DNA from: a virus
Virus record (IMG/VR): IMGVR_UViG_3300046804_003549
Span: 1 to 43,468 of that record
Reading direction: 5' to 3' (one strand)
DNA: 43,468 nt
Part shown: positions 8,059-15,705 of the stretch, piece after piece
Position numbering within the stretch: the first letter of the stretch is position 1
Layout: every line of letters starts with the position of its first letter
The notes under the pieces: generated by a model
Seen by the model: only the letters and a program-made list of their open reading frames with translations
Database searches by the model: none
What the model was told of the DNA's origin: nothing
Position numbers and translations under genes: made by a program

Positions 8059-9314
8059 TTTAGAATTCCTAGCTCGGGTATTACTGCTAATAGACTTTCA
8101 TTTCTGATTGCATCTAGTTGATTGGTCTTTTCCCAGAACGTAGGAATCAAATGGCTGTTGTCTGTAGCGTTCATAAACTGTACAGCAGATTCAAAGCCTT
8201 GTGTGGCTCTGTTTAACGGATCCTTGTCACGTAGCCATTGAATATGATTTAGATAGCGTGTGCTTAGTTCTTCTTTGTATTCTGTAGTAGCAATGTCTAT
8301 ACGGTAGTGTGGAGGATCTTGTAGTATGTTTACGTTTAAATCCTGTGGGCGGATCAGTCCCATTTCTACCCATGTGCGATGAAATAAAGGCAAATGCTTG
8401 GCATTCATAATGCTCAGTGTAGGACTAATATAAAAGTCTACTTCTGGGCACACACGCTGCATTTCTACTCTATTAGCGTGTACTTGACGCCAATCTGTGC
8501 CTTTTCTGATGTACTCTGCTCTGGCATCCATAGCGTCAAGACTGGCACCCACAGCCACACTGTCAAACTGTTTCCAATATTCAAAAACACTTCGTCCTTT
8601 TAAATCAGTGTGCGTGAAGTTTGTGTTGTAGATCAGTCTAACATCTGTGCGCCCACGATTTACTAGCTCTTCAAGAATGTTATAGTGTTCTTCCATGAGC
8701 AAAGGCTCGCCGCCAGCAAAGTAAATCTGTTCCACATAATCCAGGTGTGGCTCTAGCTGTTCCCACATATCCGTTTCGGTACGGCCAGCATAGTTTAGCA
8801 CTGAGTTTTGTTCTCGCCAATGATCTCCGGCCAACTTTACTTGATCCTGATACCATTGCGAACTAAAGATATGCCCGCAACTGCGACAGCGCAGGTTGCA
8901 TAGGTTAGAGAAGCGAATGTCCCAGTACGTTAATTCAAATGGATTTGATTCCAACTTCTTTATGTGATGCCCATGATGCTTGTTAGCACTCTTTCTACCC
9001 GAAAAGAAACCACTCTCTTCTTGCTCATAACAACGTTTGCATGCGGAATTGGGTGTTTCACTCAGCATGTCTGCACGTAGCATATTCATTGGTTCACCGT
9101 GCCAAATCTCCTCCAAGGTCTGTGTACGACAATTGCCCACTACACCAGGCTTCATCTCTGCGTGACAGCAGGGATAGGCTTCGCCTGTGGGATAAGCATG
9201 TATGTGTATCCAAGGGTAGATGCAGAAGGTCCGAGAATCCTTTAATAAGAACTCCTCACGTTCAGTGAGCTCTGTAGGCCGTACCAAATCTGTGGAATTG
9301 TAATTATATGTCAT
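8055..9314 (-). CDS. Twitch-domain radical SAM protein 5
   Basis: This 419-aa protein has C31 (CIYPW), C49-C50, C92/C95 (CKRC), the SAM-cluster motif CNLRCRSC at 139-146 and FAGGEPLLMEEHYNILEEL. The aligned blocks YFAGGEPL, VGASLDA, RAEYIRK and FWEKTNQLDAIRNE are shared with radical SAM 4, so the two look like a tandem duplication in which 4 gained or 5 lost the N-terminal domain. The end overlaps the start of radical SAM 4 as ATGA, and the start overlaps the end of radical SAM 6 by 11 nt. The conserved VGASLDA and EYIRK segments lie in the barrel after GGEP and occur in most members of this set. Reaction unknown. Confidence 0.92.
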   Translation of the reverse strand: MTYNYNSTDLVRPTELTEREEFLLKDSRTFCIYPWIHIHAYPTGEAYPCCHAEMKPGVVGNCRTQTLEEIWHGEPMNMLRADMLSETPNSACKRCYEQEESGFFSGRKSANKHHGHHIKKLESNPFELTYWDIRFSNLCNLRCRSCGHIFSSQWYQDQVKLAGDHWREQNSVLNYAGRTETDMWEQLEPHLDYVEQIYFAGGEPLLMEEHYNILEELVNRGRTDVRLIYNTNFTHTDLKGRSVFEYWKQFDSVAVGASLDAMDARAEYIRKGTDWRQVHANRVEMQRVCPEVDFYISPTLSIMNAKHLPLFHRTWVEMGLIRPQDLNVNILQDPPHYRIDIATTEYKEELSTRYLNHIQWLRDKDPLNRATQGFESAVQFMNATDNSHLIPTFWEKTNQLDAIRNESLLAVIPELGILK

Positions 9315-10644
9315 TTAATGAATTATACCATTGTGCCAATTCGGGAAATGTTGCAACAAAATCTTTTCCACGACGCTGATCATATTGAGCGTAAAATTTA
9401 TAGAAATCATTTTTCAGCGCAGGCAAGTCAAATGCTTCCGAGTGCGGAGTCTTGACCACATCCAAGTAGTCGATCAGGCGTAGCACATGATTGATTTCGT
9501 GTTCTTGCAAATAAGAATAACCTTTATGCCGCACAACAAAGTCTACCAGGCGATCACGTGCGGCTGTGCGCAGTGTGTCGGGCAAGACAAGTGGTGATTG
9601 GAAGCTGGGGAAGCGCAAGATATTCAATGTGAAAGAGATCGCTTCGCGTCCGTATTCCAGTTTCCAATTAACAATACAATCCAGCAGTTTGTCCAGGCTG
9701 TCTAAGCACAGGGCGTTAATGGTACACATGACATGTATGCCACGCAATTTGCCGGAGTCTAATAGCCGTTCTACATTGTTGACCCAGTCGTCCCACACAA
9801 GTCCGTCACGAATATATTCTGCCTGCAGGCCAATGGCTTCGTTTGATGTGTATAAGTCAATGTCTAGGCCTTCTGTGGAGGCCAGCAAACGATCGATGTC
9901 CACTTCAGTTCCAAGATTACTGTTAATAGCCAAGCGTGTAGTACTGCGGCCCCGATTATCCCGGAACCAGTCAATGAGCCGCCAGGTGTGACCGGACATG
10001 AGGGGCTCTCCTCCCGTGATTCTAAGTTCCTGTAGACTATGATGTAAATCCGACTCCCACCATGCAAAAAATGCATCAATATAGGGATTGATTTCTGTAA
10101 TCCGGAAGGGCTGAGCAGATTCATGACTGTGAGTATAATGATTGCGACCATCGGATTCAAGGTGTTGATAAGGTCCGTTGCGTCGAATATCATTAGCCCA
10201 TGTTGTAGAGAAAGCAGGGTTGCAATAGCTGCAAGCAAACTGACAGGTACGATCGAAAGCAATTTCCAGTGTTCGTAGGTTAACGTCCGAATCGGCGGGT
10301 GTATTTCTAGCTTCATGCAAGGCCTCTATGGGGTAGATTTTTGATTTGTAAACACGATCACTTACAGCGTCGCGGCCCATGTCTTCAATTTTCCAGCAGT
10401 ATTCACAACCTGGGGGTCGTTCGCCTGCCAGCATCATTTTACGGTCCGCTTTCTTTTGGTCAGTGTTGTGCAGTAACCCTGGGTTGGCGCGAACTCGATC
10501 ACGATCCACCTGATGGGCCGGGGGATGATGGCAACTTGTGGTCATCCCACTACCTAACCAAATGGTAGCATTGTACCATTTGGCCGCACAAAAACTGTCG
10601 CTGATTTTATCCAAGACTTCTTGGCGAAATTCTAGATCGTTCAT
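9304..10644 (-). CDS. Twitch-domain radical SAM protein 6 (CxAKW/HPP subtype)
   Basis: This 446-aa protein belongs to a second subtype. In place of CxxPW and CC it has C19-AAKW and SCHHPPAH (C38), then C80/C83 (CEYCW), still giving four cysteines for an auxiliary iron-sulfur cluster. The SAM-cluster motif is CQFACSYC at 134-141, followed by ITGGEPLMSGHTW. The C-terminal DFYKFYAQYDQRRGKDF matches that of radical SAM 7, so the two are paralogues separated by a glycosyltransferase-like gene. The start codon at 10644 lies 38 nt inside that upstream gene. No later Met precedes C19, so this overlap appears real. Substrate unknown. Confidence 0.91.
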   Translation of the reverse strand: MNDLEFRQEVLDKISDSFCAAKWYNATIWLGSGMTTSCHHPPAHQVDRDRVRANPGLLHNTDQKKADRKMMLAGERPPGCEYCWKIEDMGRDAVSDRVYKSKIYPIEALHEARNTPADSDVNLRTLEIAFDRTCQFACSYCNPAFSTTWANDIRRNGPYQHLESDGRNHYTHSHESAQPFRITEINPYIDAFFAWWESDLHHSLQELRITGGEPLMSGHTWRLIDWFRDNRGRSTTRLAINSNLGTEVDIDRLLASTEGLDIDLYTSNEAIGLQAEYIRDGLVWDDWVNNVERLLDSGKLRGIHVMCTINALCLDSLDKLLDCIVNWKLEYGREAISFTLNILRFPSFQSPLVLPDTLRTAARDRLVDFVVRHKGYSYLQEHEINHVLRLIDYLDVVKTPHSEAFDLPALKNDFYKFYAQYDQRRGKDFVATFPELAQWYNSLNDI

Positions 10645-11698
10645 TGATAAATTGAAAAAAGCGGTCGGGAAATTCTTGGCGAACTTTTACAGCCATTTCC
10701 TTGTGATGTTGCTGATTGTATTTACTTACATTGTAACACTCTTTTAAGAAAGTCACAAGGTCTTGCTGGCATAAGTCATGCACAATCTCAGCAATACGAT
10801 CTAACCGATCTTGATTGTTGTCTATCAAATCGAAGCTTTCGTCTATTAGGTGACTGTAGGTTTGAAACCCTAGGTTGTGCATGTCTCGATAAAATCCGCG
10901 ATTGGCCACTGCTATCCAAGGATGCCCCATAACAATGGGTTTCCAGATCTTTTCTGTGCGGAAACTGTAGGGCATCTCAAACACAGTTTCTGTAACCAAA
11001 CTAAAATAGCTATCAATGTATGGTTTGGGATATAGATATATTTCTCCCCACTCATTTTTAAACAAGTCAAATTTGACATATCTGTGATCCGATACAGGAT
11101 TGCTGGTATCTTGATAGCGAGGTACTTCATATTGTGACGGCAACGTGCGTGACAGCCCAGGGCCTGCGTCCAAATCAGTCCACAGTGCCGAATCTAATAT
11201 GTCTTTTAATTTATTAATTAAATCTCTTCTGTGTCGTCGTTGACGGCCATTCAAAAAAAGAAATTTATATGGCTTGTGTTCTTTGGTGTATATCTGATCT
11301 GATTGTGCTTGTGCCTGTAAATTTTCTTTGTAGTCCAGGATTTCTGGCAAAAACTTGTCGTATTGCAAACAAAGCCAATCAGGCGGCATATCTCCCCCGC
11401 CTATGACTAATATTTTGTGGCTCTGGGCCAGATCCAACAAACCTAAATGTGTTAGTTGTTTAACCAATGTAGCGGACCCTTCGTGCGGGTTACTCATTAC
11501 TACTTGCACAATTCCAGATTCGGCCATGTTTCTCACACGTTCGCGATTGTCTATGTACTGTTTGCGTCCTATCACATACACAGCACCAGGTACAGTGTTG
11601 TGCTGATTCAGGTCCCAGAACTCATCATGAGCATGGGATCTCAGCATGGGATAGACTTCGCTGAATGTGTCCAGTACGAGTTTAGCTGTGCTTGGCAT
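10607..11698 (-). CDS. Putative glycosyltransferase (exostosin/GT10-like C-terminal part)
   Basis: This 363-aa protein has KFLFLNGRQRRHR at 145-157 and, at 238-290, a stretch with TVFEMPYSFRTEKIWKP, GHPWIAV, LGFQTY and DESFD. This arrangement (a Ser/Thr-Glu-Lys segment in which a charged TEK precedes a hydrophobic HP-F/W strand, then a GF-x-TF and DESYD segment) recurs in exostosin- and fucosyltransferase-like proteins of aquatic phages, where it forms the nucleotide-sugar-binding half of a GT-B fold. No membrane segment is visible. It lies between radical SAM 7 and radical SAM 6 and overlaps both (17 and 38 nt), so it is made with them. A donor sugar cannot be predicted. The call rests on motif pattern and context. 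Confidence 0.62.
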   Translation of the reverse strand: MPSTAKLVLDTFSEVYPMLRSHAHDEFWDLNQHNTVPGAVYVIGRKQYIDNRERVRNMAESGIVQVVMSNPHEGSATLVKQLTHLGLLDLAQSHKILVIGGGDMPPDWLCLQYDKFLPEILDYKENLQAQAQSDQIYTKEHKPYKFLFLNGRQRRHRRDLINKLKDILDSALWTDLDAGPGLSRTLPSQYEVPRYQDTSNPVSDHRYVKFDLFKNEWGEIYLYPKPYIDSYFSLVTETVFEMPYSFRTEKIWKPIVMGHPWIAVANRGFYRDMHNLGFQTYSHLIDESFDLIDNNQDRLDRIAEIVHDLCQQDLVTFLKECYNVSKYNQQHHKEMAVKVRQEFPDRFFQFINERSRISPRSLG

Positions 11699-13073
11699 GA
11701 TACTCGCACTGTTTCCAGAAAGCAGTCATTTCTGGAAACACTAGATTAAAATCTGTGCCTCTGCGTCGGTCATGCTCACTGAAGAAACGATAAAAGTCGG
11801 CACGTCGTTGTGCCAGGATCTTGGGATCTATACTTTGTCCTTCACGCATCCAGGCAATGTCTCGGTCCAGTCTTGAAATTTCATAGTCTTTGAACACATG
11901 CATGGGATCAGGATTGACATCGTGTCTGCAAGGATTCAGCATCCAGGCCCACACAGTTTCCAACTGATCCGCATAGCTTTCCGGCAGTATCTGCAGGCTT
12001 TGCCATCCTGGTTGTCGTAGCACAGGTGTATCAAACCAAACTCGTTGATAGGTTTTGCTATACAGTCTGCGCAGTCCCAGTATGCCCGAAAACAAATGAC
12101 CCAGAGTTGTAACGCTGAGATTGTTCATGGTCACAATAAAAGTAATGCTGGAATATCCAGGAATCTCAGTCAAGAATTGATTGACTCTGTCCCACAACAA
12201 ATCGAAGTCCAGACCGTGGCGAATGTATTCTGCTTGCGGCCCCCAACCATCCAAGCTCACATACTGCATGAAATGTTCAATGCGTCCATCGCAAATGCGT
12301 TTGATTTTGTCCAAATAATTTTGCCAAAGTTTTTCGTCTACTGAAAAATTGCTTGTGACATTCAAATGCAAATGTGGACTGGGGTTTTTGATCACATAGT
12401 CTAACACACGATGTGTGTTGCGATCCATCAGTGGCTCACCCCCGGTCATTCTAAAGTGACGTAGCTGTGGGTAAAGCGTGGGCCACCACTGCCAAAATGC
12501 TTCCACATACGGATTGTGATCCTTTACCGGAATAGGGCGATTGCGTCCGGTAAAATGACTAGGATCGTTATGAACACGACCAGTCGGGTAGCCGCCCCAT
12601 CGATCCACCTCGGCCTGCCAGGTTGAACTAAATTGAGGGCTACAATAACTGCAACTGAGGTTGCAAGCGTGATTAAAATTAACTTCGACGTAACTAGGGA
12701 CAACATCCTCATCTCCTGTTGAGTTTTTAATTTTTTCAAAGTCCACAGCGGCCCAGGGTTCGCCCGATCTATAGTGTCGGTCCGACATCTTGCCAAGATC
12801 CTCCATGTTCCAACAATATTGACACTCCGACGGGCGCTCATTGCGTAACATAATCCTACGCTGTTCTTTTTTGTATGCAGTGTTATGCAGACCTGCAGAA
12901 TTATCGGCTATGTCAGACAATTCAATTTTATGCAAGGGAGGATGATAACAACTGTTGGTCTGTCCTGTGGTCAAATGCAGGCTTACTTGCTGCCATTTGG
13001 CTAGGCAGAGTGCAGGACCCAAGTTGTCCTTCATAAACTCTGCACTGGCCATAAAATCACTTTTTGTTAACAT
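11682..13073 (-). CDS. Twitch-domain radical SAM protein 7 (CxAKW/HPP subtype)
   Basis: This 463-aa protein carries C23-LAKW, SCYHPPLH (C42), C84/C87 (CQYCW), the SAM-cluster motif CNLSCSYC at 137-144 and MTGGEPLMDRNTH. YVSLDGWGPQAEYIRHGLDFD later in the barrel matches the SLDA...EYIR block of the other paralogues. It is closest to radical SAM 6, with which it shares the HPP-containing auxiliary region and the C-terminal DFYRFFSEHDRRRGTDF. It is the first radical SAM gene of the operon in transcription order and overlaps the sulfotransferase-like gene by 17 nt. The segment after the SAM motif is rich in Trp, Tyr and Pro, as in radical SAM 6. Function unknown. Confidence 0.91.
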   Translation of the reverse strand: MLTKSDFMASAEFMKDNLGPALCLAKWQQVSLHLTTGQTNSCYHPPLHKIELSDIADNSAGLHNTAYKKEQRRIMLRNERPSECQYCWNMEDLGKMSDRHYRSGEPWAAVDFEKIKNSTGDEDVVPSYVEVNFNHACNLSCSYCSPQFSSTWQAEVDRWGGYPTGRVHNDPSHFTGRNRPIPVKDHNPYVEAFWQWWPTLYPQLRHFRMTGGEPLMDRNTHRVLDYVIKNPSPHLHLNVTSNFSVDEKLWQNYLDKIKRICDGRIEHFMQYVSLDGWGPQAEYIRHGLDFDLLWDRVNQFLTEIPGYSSITFIVTMNNLSVTTLGHLFSGILGLRRLYSKTYQRVWFDTPVLRQPGWQSLQILPESYADQLETVWAWMLNPCRHDVNPDPMHVFKDYEISRLDRDIAWMREGQSIDPKILAQRRADFYRFFSEHDRRRGTDFNLVFPEMTAFWKQCEYHAKHS

Positions 13074-13701
13074 TTGGTACCGTTTGGGTCAAGTATTCAC
13101 TAATCTCTCTATGGTTAACAAACAAATCTTCTAGCGTCAGACCATAGTTGTTTGGGCTCCAATTGATGGTTGTTCCTGCTATGTGTTTAAGTTCGTCATA
13201 GTCTAAGCTTACATCAGTTTGAAATAAATTTACAATGTGATGCTCAAGTAGCCAACCTCCAATGATGTTGATATCAAAATCTACACGTTTGTCTATGTGT
13301 TTGAAATGTGCGTATTGTTGAGGATTGCCGCCATGGTGCGGCAAATTAGTAGAGTTAAATCGCTGCTCTAGTGTATTAGAATATTTCCAGAGATAATCAG
13401 ATATCCAATGATCTACTTTGTTTTTTCGAGTTAGTTGAACCGTGTGCCATTGTGCAAACTGTTCTTGATTGCCTACAAGATATATTTTAGGCACTACAGA
13501 ATTAAGAATCGCAATGGCATAACTGTTATATGTGGCAGTCAAGAATTGCGTATCGCTTACTTCGTCGAGATTTCTAACCGGCTTAGTTTTGCGTATATGT
13601 GCCAGTAGATTATTAGAAAGAAAATGGGTACCAGCTCGATAATTTGAGATTATTACTGTGCCAATTTTATTTGCATTCCAAAAATTGTTAATATTTGTCA
13701 T
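13057..13701 (-). CDS. Putative sulfotransferase-like protein, 214 aa
   Basis: The N-terminus contains GTVIISNYRAGTHFLSNNLL, a strand followed by a basic Ser/Gly-Thr loop and a helix. It resembles the 5'-phosphosulfate-binding loop (PRSGSTFL type) of PAPS-dependent sulfotransferases. The rest is mixed alpha/beta, with VVPKIYLVGNQEQFAQWHTV resembling the strand that positions the acceptor, and a C-terminal segment LTLEDLFVNHREISEYL. At 214 aa it is short for the family but within the range of phage versions. A sulfate donor step would fit an operon full of glycosyltransferases and a carbamoyltransferase. It might instead be another P-loop-like transferase, because a clear 3'-phosphate-binding motif is not evident. 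It overlaps radical SAM 7 by 17 nt. Confidence 0.5.
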   Translation of the reverse strand: MTNINNFWNANKIGTVIISNYRAGTHFLSNNLLAHIRKTKPVRNLDEVSDTQFLTATYNSYAIAILNSVVPKIYLVGNQEQFAQWHTVQLTRKNKVDHWISDYLWKYSNTLEQRFNSTNLPHHGGNPQQYAHFKHIDKRVDFDINIIGGWLLEHHIVNLFQTDVSLDYDELKHIAGTTINWSPNNYGLTLEDLFVNHREISEYLTQTVPNVNKK

Positions 13702-13705
13702 TATG

Positions 13706-14602
13706 TTATTCCCTTGACATTATATCTTTATTTTTAAACTGACTCATATAGTGACGTTTGAAAAATGCTGATTGTTCATTTTCTAAAATAATCATTGGCA
13801 AATCTAGCTGTGAGTTTAATTCTGTGGCAATACGATTGGCAACCAATCTTGGTTGATCATTTTCCACAGTTTTAAATAACTCTGCTAACACATCAAAGTC
13901 CTGCACCTGTGTGTGATCCCACTGTGTAAGCATGGTCATATATGTGCCCATGCGAGATCCGGCAATGGCCCATTCGCCGTATTCTACATCTGCACCTACA
14001 TTGTGCCAGATAGTTAAGTTATCCAAGTTTTTGCTGTGTACACGACTCTGAAATTCACTAACCGATGGCTTTCGCCCCCGGTCCAAGCACATTTTGACGC
14101 CTTCACGGAATCCAGCACGCCAGGCATGAAATGCTGATCCATTGGGATATGTAGTAGAAAAACAATCATGCATGGCCCAATACAGGGGATCAAAGCAAAA
14201 CTCCACTTGAGTTTCTGTTCTACCATCTGAGGCTTCATGAGTTTGCATATAATATGCAAACTCCTTGGTCCAACTAGATAAACCACCGTTGCCATACATC
14301 AGTCCATTGATATGGTTACGTGCCCGCCAGCGAAACACAGCCTTGCTATATTCTTCATCAGGAAGAACAAGCGTTTGATTAAAAAACGTTGGATCGGGGA
14401 GATTGTCTCCGTCGATAAGAATAAATCTATCCGTATCTGAAGCATCGGCTGCTGCTTTATGTGCAGCATCGCTGCCCTTAACGCCATCCACCCGTTGGGC
14501 CCAAGGCACCATGTTCTTAATCTTAACCCAAAATTCTTCACGACGTGGTTCGTCATATGTTAGATAAATGCAGTCCAAGTCTGCGATGTCAATTTGTTTC
14601 AT
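13706..14602 (-). CDS. Glycosyltransferase-like protein with DGDN motif, 298 aa
   Basis: The start is placed at ATG 14602, which has GGAG about 12 bases upstream; the frame is open to 14722, but that extension would overlie the preceding gene. The N-terminus reads LDCIYLTYDEPR, then VPWAQRVDGVKGSDAAHKAA and RFILIDGDNLPD (Asp64, Asp66). This fits a GT-A fold with a DxD-type metal and nucleotide-sugar site. HINGLMYGNGGLSSW and MQTHEASDGRTETQVEFCFD follow. From memory this YDEP...GVKGxxAAHKAAA...DGDN family is common in cyanophages and their hosts, often unannotated. It overlaps the 115-aa gene upstream by 14 nt and ends 4 nt before the sulfotransferase-like gene. Donor and acceptor unknown. Confidence 0.72.
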   Translation of the reverse strand: MKQIDIADLDCIYLTYDEPRREEFWVKIKNMVPWAQRVDGVKGSDAAHKAAADASDTDRFILIDGDNLPDPTFFNQTLVLPDEEYSKAVFRWRARNHINGLMYGNGGLSSWTKEFAYYMQTHEASDGRTETQVEFCFDPLYWAMHDCFSTTYPNGSAFHAWRAGFREGVKMCLDRGRKPSVSEFQSRVHSKNLDNLTIWHNVGADVEYGEWAIAGSRMGTYMTMLTQWDHTQVQDFDVLAELFKTVENDQPRLVANRIATELNSQLDLPMIILENEQSAFFKRHYMSQFKNKDIMSRE

Positions 14603-14936
14603 TTGTTTTTGTTCTCCAATATTGATGCTCATCATCCACAGCAACAACAATGCTAACATCCTGAGGATGACATGGTGTTCCTGTGGTGCTGGGCTGCAAT
14701 TTTTTGACAGGATTTGTGGCAAGTTCTACCAGCTGACCGTTGCGAATCCGCACACGCATACTGGCCCGTTGATACTGCTCAGGTGTTACATCAATGTAAT
14801 TACCTGGTCTGTCCTCTTGAGTGTAAAACAATGGAAAGCCTTGTTCATCATAATGCAGTCTCCAAAATATCACAGGAGGTTGATAAGGTTCCAAGTTGTT
14901 CCAAACTTGCCAAAAGTTTTCAGTGGTTTCATTCAT
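14589..14936 (-). CDS. Conserved phage-type hypothetical protein, 115 aa
   Basis: The likely start is ATG 14936 (MNETTENFW); an upstream in-frame ATG at 14954 adds six residues but lies deeper in the preceding gene. The protein contains VIFWRLHYDEQGFPLFYTQE, DRPGNYIDVTPEQY, a MRVRIRNGQLVEL strand pair, then GTPCHPQDVSIVV near the end. This order resembles small uncharacterised proteins I recall from aquatic T4-like phages, but no function is known to me. There is no signal peptide or membrane segment. It overlaps the glycosyltransferase genes on both sides (8 and 14 nt), so it is co-translated with them and may be an accessory subunit. That is inference. Confidence 0.75.
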   Translation of the reverse strand: MNETTENFWQVWNNLEPYQPPVIFWRLHYDEQGFPLFYTQEDRPGNYIDVTPEQYQRASMRVRIRNGQLVELATNPVKKLQPSTTGTPCHPQDVSIVVAVDDEHQYWRTKTNETN

Positions 14937-15705
14937 GGTACCAGTCCTTGACATTTAAGTGCACAAATCCCCATTGGGCCACTGTCTGGATACGCATAGG
15001 GTTGTATTCCCAAACCAATTCATCTGTCCAACGTCGTGCTGTGTAAGGGTTTATTCCCGGCTTCATGTGAACTATTTGCGGGCCAAATCCTCTAGGTAAT
15101 GTTACTTGTTCAGGTCCTAAGATTTGTGCTGACATGGCGTACACCACATCTGTGGACGGCACGTCTTCGGGAAACTTTAACAATGTTTTATATTCGTCCC
15201 AATTTTCAAATATTTTACGGACCAAAGCAAAGAAGTCTTGTGCAGTTTTGCTTAGACGCCAGTATGTTACAGCATTGTAAACGTCAGGTAGATGGTTGTT
15301 GTCAAATAGATGTCGATACTTTCTACTGGTTGCTGTTTGATTGTAAAATGTTCTGCAACCTTGGCTGATCACCACATCTCGATGCTCAAACATAGTCCAC
15401 CAATGATCTACCGCAGATGCAACTATCATATCAGCTTCTAGCTTGATAGTTTGTCTAAAAGGTGATTGATGAAACACCAACCAATCATTGGCAAAAGGAT
15501 TGTGTTTGTTGATGTCTTCTACTACATGTGTGTATGCAAATAGTGTGGCATCAGCTGCCCAGGGTTGGTTAGTCAGCAAACATATGCGAGCAGCAGGGTG
15601 CTGCATCAGCAGTGTTTTGGCAAGATTCCTTGCACAATCTACATAATCAATGTTGTTGACATTGAATGCAGGAATAATGTAACCACGTTCTTCAATGGGC
15701 GTCAA
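14929..15705 (-). CDS. GT-A-like glycosyltransferase paralogue B, 258 aa
   Basis: The start is RGYIIPAFNVNNIDYVDCARN, then a Rossmann-like ICLLTN strand and PFRQTIKLEADMIV, where Glu90-x-Asp92 lies in the DxD position of a GT-A nucleotide-sugar site. VYNAVTYWRLSKTAQDFFALV and NWDEYK follow. The same blocks in the same order occur in the next upstream gene (ALVFAFNNEKIDYVKMA, QTLVLDSDYVV, MMFRKSPTAQYIF, NWQHYREL), so the two are diverged tandem copies. The first acidic residue is Glu rather than Asp here, which may alter metal use. It overlaps its paralogue by 14 nt and the 115-aa gene by 8 nt. The sugar is not predictable. Confidence 0.7.
   Translation of the reverse strand: MTPIEERGYIIPAFNVNNIDYVDCARNLAKTLLMQHPAARICLLTNQPWAADATLFAYTHVVEDINKHNPFANDWLVFHQSPFRQTIKLEADMIVASAVDHWWTMFEHRDVVISQGCRTFYNQTATSRKYRHLFDNNHLPDVYNAVTYWRLSKTAQDFFALVRKIFENWDEYKTLLKFPEDVPSTDVVYAMSAQILGPEQVTLPRGFGPQIVHMKPGINPYTARRWTDELVWEYNPMRIQTVAQWGFVHLNVKDWYHE

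Noticed and set aside
2251-13073. Radical SAM cluster as a host queuosine or cofactor pathway
   Set aside because: None of the seven shows features of QueE, MoaA, PqqE-partner or similar defined enzymes, and no companion genes of those pathways are present.
14603-14722. A 40-residue N-terminal extension of the DGDN glycosyltransferase-like protein
   Set aside because: It would overlie the conserved C-terminal part of the 115-aa gene. The ATG at 14602 has a GGAG site and begins the recognisable domain.
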